From Alphaproteobacteria bacterium UBA4588 (GTDB lineage: Bacteria; Pseudomonadota; Alphaproteobacteria; Puniceispirillales; Puniceispirillaceae), in NCBI GenBank assembly GCA_002387605.1, contig DGJU01000046.1, positions 735 through 24,837 of the forward strand: a DNA stretch of 24,103 nt. Reading direction: 5' to 3'. Every line of letters starts with the position of its first letter. The stretch's first letter is position 1. Under the pieces are notes generated by a model. It made no database searches and was not told where the DNA came from. It saw nothing but the letters and a program-made list of their open reading frames with translations. The position numbers and the translations under genes are program-made. Shown piece by piece: positions 21,328 through 24,103 of this stretch.

Positions 21328-22598
21328 TCCTGTTGCAGGCCACCAGCAATATCACGGCGGTAAAAGCCACCAGGCCAGTCTATTTTTGAAACTCTATCAT
21401 AGGCAGCAGCGATAGCAGATGCGGTATCTGGGCCTTGTCCTGTTATGCCAAGAACCCTGCCACCTGCGCTGACAAGAGCGCCATTATGCTCGCGGCTTGT
21501 CCCTGCGTGAAACACAAGCGAGCCATCATTCAGGTCTTCAGCGCCGCGGATTTCGCTGCCTTTTTCATATGCATCAGGATAACCGTTCGCTGCCATGACA
21601 ACTGTAACTGCAACATCATCTAGCAGCTGCATATCGAAGTGAGACAGCCCGCCTTCTGCTTGCGTAAGCAAGGCAGATAGAAAATCTGTTTTCAGGCGTG
21701 GCAGGATTGTCTGTGCTTCTGGGTCACCAAACCGGCAGTTAAATTCGATAATCTGTGGGCCGCTCTTCGTCAGCATAAGGCCAGCATATAAGATGCCGCG
21801 ATAAGGTGTACCCTCATCTGCCATCCCTTGTGCAACCGGCCGAATAATATTTTCCATTACCTCGGCGCGCAAGGTATCGGTTTCAAAAGGAGATGGGGAG
21901 ATTGCGCCCATCCCTCCGGTATTCGGGCCCTTATCGCCGTCAAAAGCACGTTTGTGATCCTGTGCTGAGCCAAGCCAGACAGCGTCTGCGCCATCAAGCA
22001 GCGCAAAGGCTGACATTTCAGGCCCGCTAATGCGCTCCTCCACCAGAATTTCAGCACTTGCTGCACCAAACCGTCCGCCAAGCAGAGAATGGATAGCCTT
22101 TTCTGCTTCATCAGCATTATCACAGATAATAACGCCTTTTCCGGCAGCAAGACCGTCTGCTTTGACAACACATGCCCCAAGGGTACGGGCAAAGTCGCAC
22201 GCTGGCGCTGTTTGGGTGAAATACTCCCACTGTGGCTGGGCAATATCATGTCTGGCACAAAAAGCTCGGGCAAATCGCTTTGAGCCCTCAAGTTGGGCGG
22301 CCGCTGCACGCGGACCACACACCGCAATACCAGTTGCTTCTAGCTTGTCAGCAAGGCCATCAACAAGTGGTGCTTCTGGGCCAATAATCACAAGGTCGCA
22401 GGCCTCATCTCGTGCCAAAGCAACAAGACCATCCAGATCATCTAAGGATGCCGGAATACAATGCCCGCGCCCATCAATCAAATCAGCAATGCCAGGATTG
22501 CCTGGGGCAACCAGCACAAGCTCACATAAAGGGGAGGCTGAAACAGCCCAGGCAAGGGCATGTTCACGCCCACCGCTTCCAATGATAAGTACCTTCAC
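21324..22598 (-). CDS. purD: Phosphoribosylamine-glycine ligase (GAR synthetase)
   Basis: The 424-residue ATP-grasp enzyme carries out the second step of purine synthesis, joining glycine to 5-phosphoribosylamine. The N-terminal MKVLIIGSGGREHALAW (1-17) is the family hallmark. GPEAPLVDGLAD (73-84), VVKADGLAAGKGV (144-156), DHKRAFDGDKGPNTGGMGA and EFNCRFGDPE complete the set. I chose the GTG at 22598 because it gives this exact N-terminus and has GGCAGG six bases upstream. An upstream in-frame TTG at 22625 adds nine unlike residues. It is divergent from xseA across 83 bases and convergent with tadA. Confidence 0.96.
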   Translation of the reverse strand: MKVLIIGSGGREHALAWAVSASPLCELVLVAPGNPGIADLIDGRGHCIPASLDDLDGLVALARDEACDLVIIGPEAPLVDGLADKLEATGIAVCGPRAAAAQLEGSKRFARAFCARHDIAQPQWEYFTQTAPACDFARTLGACVVKADGLAAGKGVIICDNADEAEKAIHSLLGGRFGAASAEILVEERISGPEMSAFALLDGADAVWLGSAQDHKRAFDGDKGPNTGGMGAISPSPFETDTLRAEVMENIIRPVAQGMADEGTPYRGILYAGLMLTKSGPQIIEFNCRFGDPEAQTILPRLKTDFLSALLTQAEGGLSHFDMQLLDDVAVTVVMAANGYPDAYEKGSEIRGAEDLNDGSLVFHAGTSREHNGALVSAGGRVLGITGQGPDTASAIAAAYDRVSKIDWPGGFYRRDIAGGLQQD

Positions 22599-22658
22599 GT
22601 TCGTCCTGCCTTTATATTTTATCAAGAATGAATTCTTACAAGTTCTAGCGTAATCTGA

Positions 22659-22680
22659 GCAGATGCGCCATAGTATCTGC
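22659..22680. repeat. Inverted repeat just before xseA
   Basis: GCAGAT (22659-22664) and ATCTGC (22675-22680) form a perfect six-base inverted repeat one base before the xseA ATG, where a ribosome binding site would be expected. A second small inverted pair, AAGAAT/ATTCTT, lies at 22624-22637. Either could be an operator or an RNA hairpin limiting xseA translation; neither is matched to a known site. Confidence 0.4.
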
Positions 22681-22681
22681 C

Positions 22682-24103
22682 ATGATTGATGATAATGATT
22701 ATACCCTATCTAATGCTGCGACGAATGATGCTGGGCTTAGTAATAATGCTTATTTGTCGGTTGGCGAGCTGAGTGCAGCGGTTAAGCGCACAATCGAGGG
22801 CACGTTTGATTATGTTCGCGTACGCGGCGAGATATCACAGCCCCGCACGCCAGCGTCCGGACATGTCTATTTTACGTTAAAAGACGAAAAAAATGCTCTT
22901 GCCGCTGTTATCTGGCGCGGCGTTGCCTCTGGCTTGCAGGTGCGCCCTGAAGATGGGCTTGATGTTATCTGCACCGGTAAAATGACGACCTTTGGCGGGC
23001 AGTCAAAATACCAATTAATTGTGAATGAAATTGAAGTAGCTGGCGAAGGCGCTCTGCTGAAACAGCTTGAAGATAGGCGCCGTAAACTTGCCTCAGAGGG
23101 GCTGTTTGATAATGCACGCAAGAAACCAATCCCTGCTATGCCGTCGGTTATTGGTGTTGTTACAAGCCCGACTGGCGCGGTTATTCGCGATATTCTGCAC
23201 CGTGTACGTGACCGGTTTGGGGTTCATGTTCTTGTCTGGGGTGTGAATGTACAAGGGGTGGGAGCCGCTGAGCAAATCACTGCCGCCATTGAAGGATTTA
23301 ACGCTCTGCCAGAGGGCGGTGCGGTGCCGCGTCCTGACCTGCTGATTGTAGCGCGTGGCGGTGGCTCACTTGAAGATTTATGGTGTTTTAATGAAGAAAA
23401 TGTCGTGCGGGCTGCGGCTGGCTCACAGATTCCGCTGATTTCGGCTGTCGGGCATGAAACAGACACAACTCTGATTGACTATGCTTCTGACATGCGAGCG
23501 CCGACACCGAGCGCAGCTGCAGAAATGGCAACGCCTGTTGCCGCCGAGCTTGCTGCGCGGTTAAGTGAAATTGATGCCCGTCTGCGCCGCGCAATTACCC
23601 GCCAGCTTGATAATGCTGAGCAGATGGTACGCGCTATTATGCGCGGCCTGCTACATCCTGCAGAACAGATTGCACGCCAGACCCAAAGCCTTGATATAGC
23701 GCTTGCTGGGCTTGATGCCGGCATGATGCGCTTGGTTGAGGTTAATGACAGGAAATTAGCAAAACTGTCTGACAGAATTGTCTCTCCTGAACAGCGGCTT
23801 GCCGTCGTGACCCAGCGTCTTGGTGTGATGCAAGAACGGCTTGATAGTCTGATGATGCGGCGGCAGGAGCGCGCCCAAGAGACGCTGTCGCAGGCCTCTC
23901 GTCTGCTGTCTGCAAATTCTTATGAGCGCGTTCTTGAGCGTGGTTTTGCGCTTGTTACGGATGAGACGGGACAGGCCATTAAGCGGAGCGATGAGGCTGC
24001 AATAGGCGCTAAGGTAGAGATTAAATTTGCAGATAAAAAACGCGCCGCCCAGCTGGACCCGGATACCGCCTCGTCCGTTAATCCAAAAGCAGGGCCAGTA
24101 AAA
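22682..24103 (+). CDS. xseA: Exodeoxyribonuclease VII large subunit (3' end beyond window)
   Basis: There are 474 codons with no stop before the window edge; the family is usually about 400-520 residues, so little is missing. With XseB it degrades single-stranded DNA in the cytoplasm. A 24-residue Asn/Asp-rich leader precedes YLSVGELSAAVKRTIEG (24-40). The OB-fold follows (to about 120; RGEISQPRTPASGHVYF). The catalytic core has VTSPTGAVIRDILHR (160-174), ARGGGSLEDLWCFNEE (224-239) and AVGHETDTTLIDY (255-267). A coiled-coil C-terminal region runs to about 420, then the GFALV block of the C-terminal domain. The ATG at 22682 is the only sensible start, though no ribosome binding site is seen. 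xseB was not visible. Confidence 0.94.
   Translation, partial: MIDDNDYTLSNAATNDAGLSNNAYLSVGELSAAVKRTIEGTFDYVRVRGEISQPRTPASGHVYFTLKDEKNALAAVIWRGVASGLQVRPEDGLDVICTGKMTTFGGQSKYQLIVNEIEVAGEGALLKQLEDRRRKLASEGLFDNARKKPIPAMPSVIGVVTSPTGAVIRDILHRVRDRFGVHVLVWGVNVQGVGAAEQITAAIEGFNALPEGGAVPRPDLLIVARGGGSLEDLWCFNEENVVRAAAGSQIPLISAVGHETDTTLIDYASDMRAPTPSAAAEMATPVAAELAARLSEIDARLRRAITRQLDNAEQMVRAIMRGLLHPAEQIARQTQSLDIALAGLDAGMMRLVEVNDRKLAKLSDRIVSPEQRLAVVTQRLGVMQERLDSLMMRRQERAQETLSQASRLLSANSYERVLERGFALVTDETGQAIKRSDEAAIGAKVEIKFADKKRAAQLDPDTASSVNPKAGPVK

Noticed and set aside
22030..22653. 207-residue plus-strand open frame opposite purD
   Set aside because: purD is unambiguous here; the Ser/Ala/Arg-rich translation is typical of a frame opposite a GC-rich gene.
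1..24103. CRISPR arrays, insertion sequences, toxin-antitoxin or restriction genes
   Set aside because: I looked for spaced direct repeats, transposase motifs and small paired genes and saw none that could be supported.

Overview
This window looks like a stretch of an alphaproteobacterial chromosome, most likely from a free-living marine member of the class. SAR116 (Puniceispirillales) is my best guess from the roughly 50% G+C, the compact layout, the gene order and the transporter content. No search was run, so the lineage is an inference. Genes are tightly packed. I see no insertion sequence, integrase, phage gene, CRISPR array or rRNA.

Left part (1-869): a bidirectional terminator, a YqaA/DedA-type membrane protein gene and a tRNA-Leu(CAA) gene, the last two on the minus strand. 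Accessory part (1070-10771): an MmgE/PrpD-family enzyme, then a complete oligopeptide/opine-class ABC importer. The importer has a Tat-exported binding protein, two permeases and one polypeptide carrying both ATPase domains. Next come a 2-oxoglutarate/Fe(II) oxygenase of the aspartyl/asparaginyl beta-hydroxylase type (minus strand) and, divergent from it, an IclR-family regulator. Together these read as an uptake-and-catabolism locus for an unidentified small substrate. They are the least explained part of the window.

Middle (10796-12358): a convergent terminator whose hairpin lies partly inside the 3' end of a ChaC-type gamma-glutamylcyclotransferase gene, and an MscS-type channel gene immediately upstream of chaC. 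Together they form a two-gene minus-strand operon.

Right part (12488-24103): housekeeping genes in an order familiar from alphaproteobacteria. They are ribF, ileS, lspA, a DUF3035/BamF-like lipoprotein and mutL on the plus strand; rsmD and rluB-like on the minus strand; tadA (plus), purD (minus) and xseA (plus, running off the window). lspA, which matures lipoproteins, sits next to a lipoprotein gene. MutL carries the endonuclease and clamp-binding motifs expected where MutH is absent.

Three of the four convergent gene pairs overlap by exactly four bases, at TTAA or CTAA, with no room for a terminator. The genome therefore appears streamlined. Several genes (ribF, purD, chaC) use TTG or GTG starts, most of them supported by good ribosome binding sites. 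xseA is complete at its 5' end but open at the right edge.
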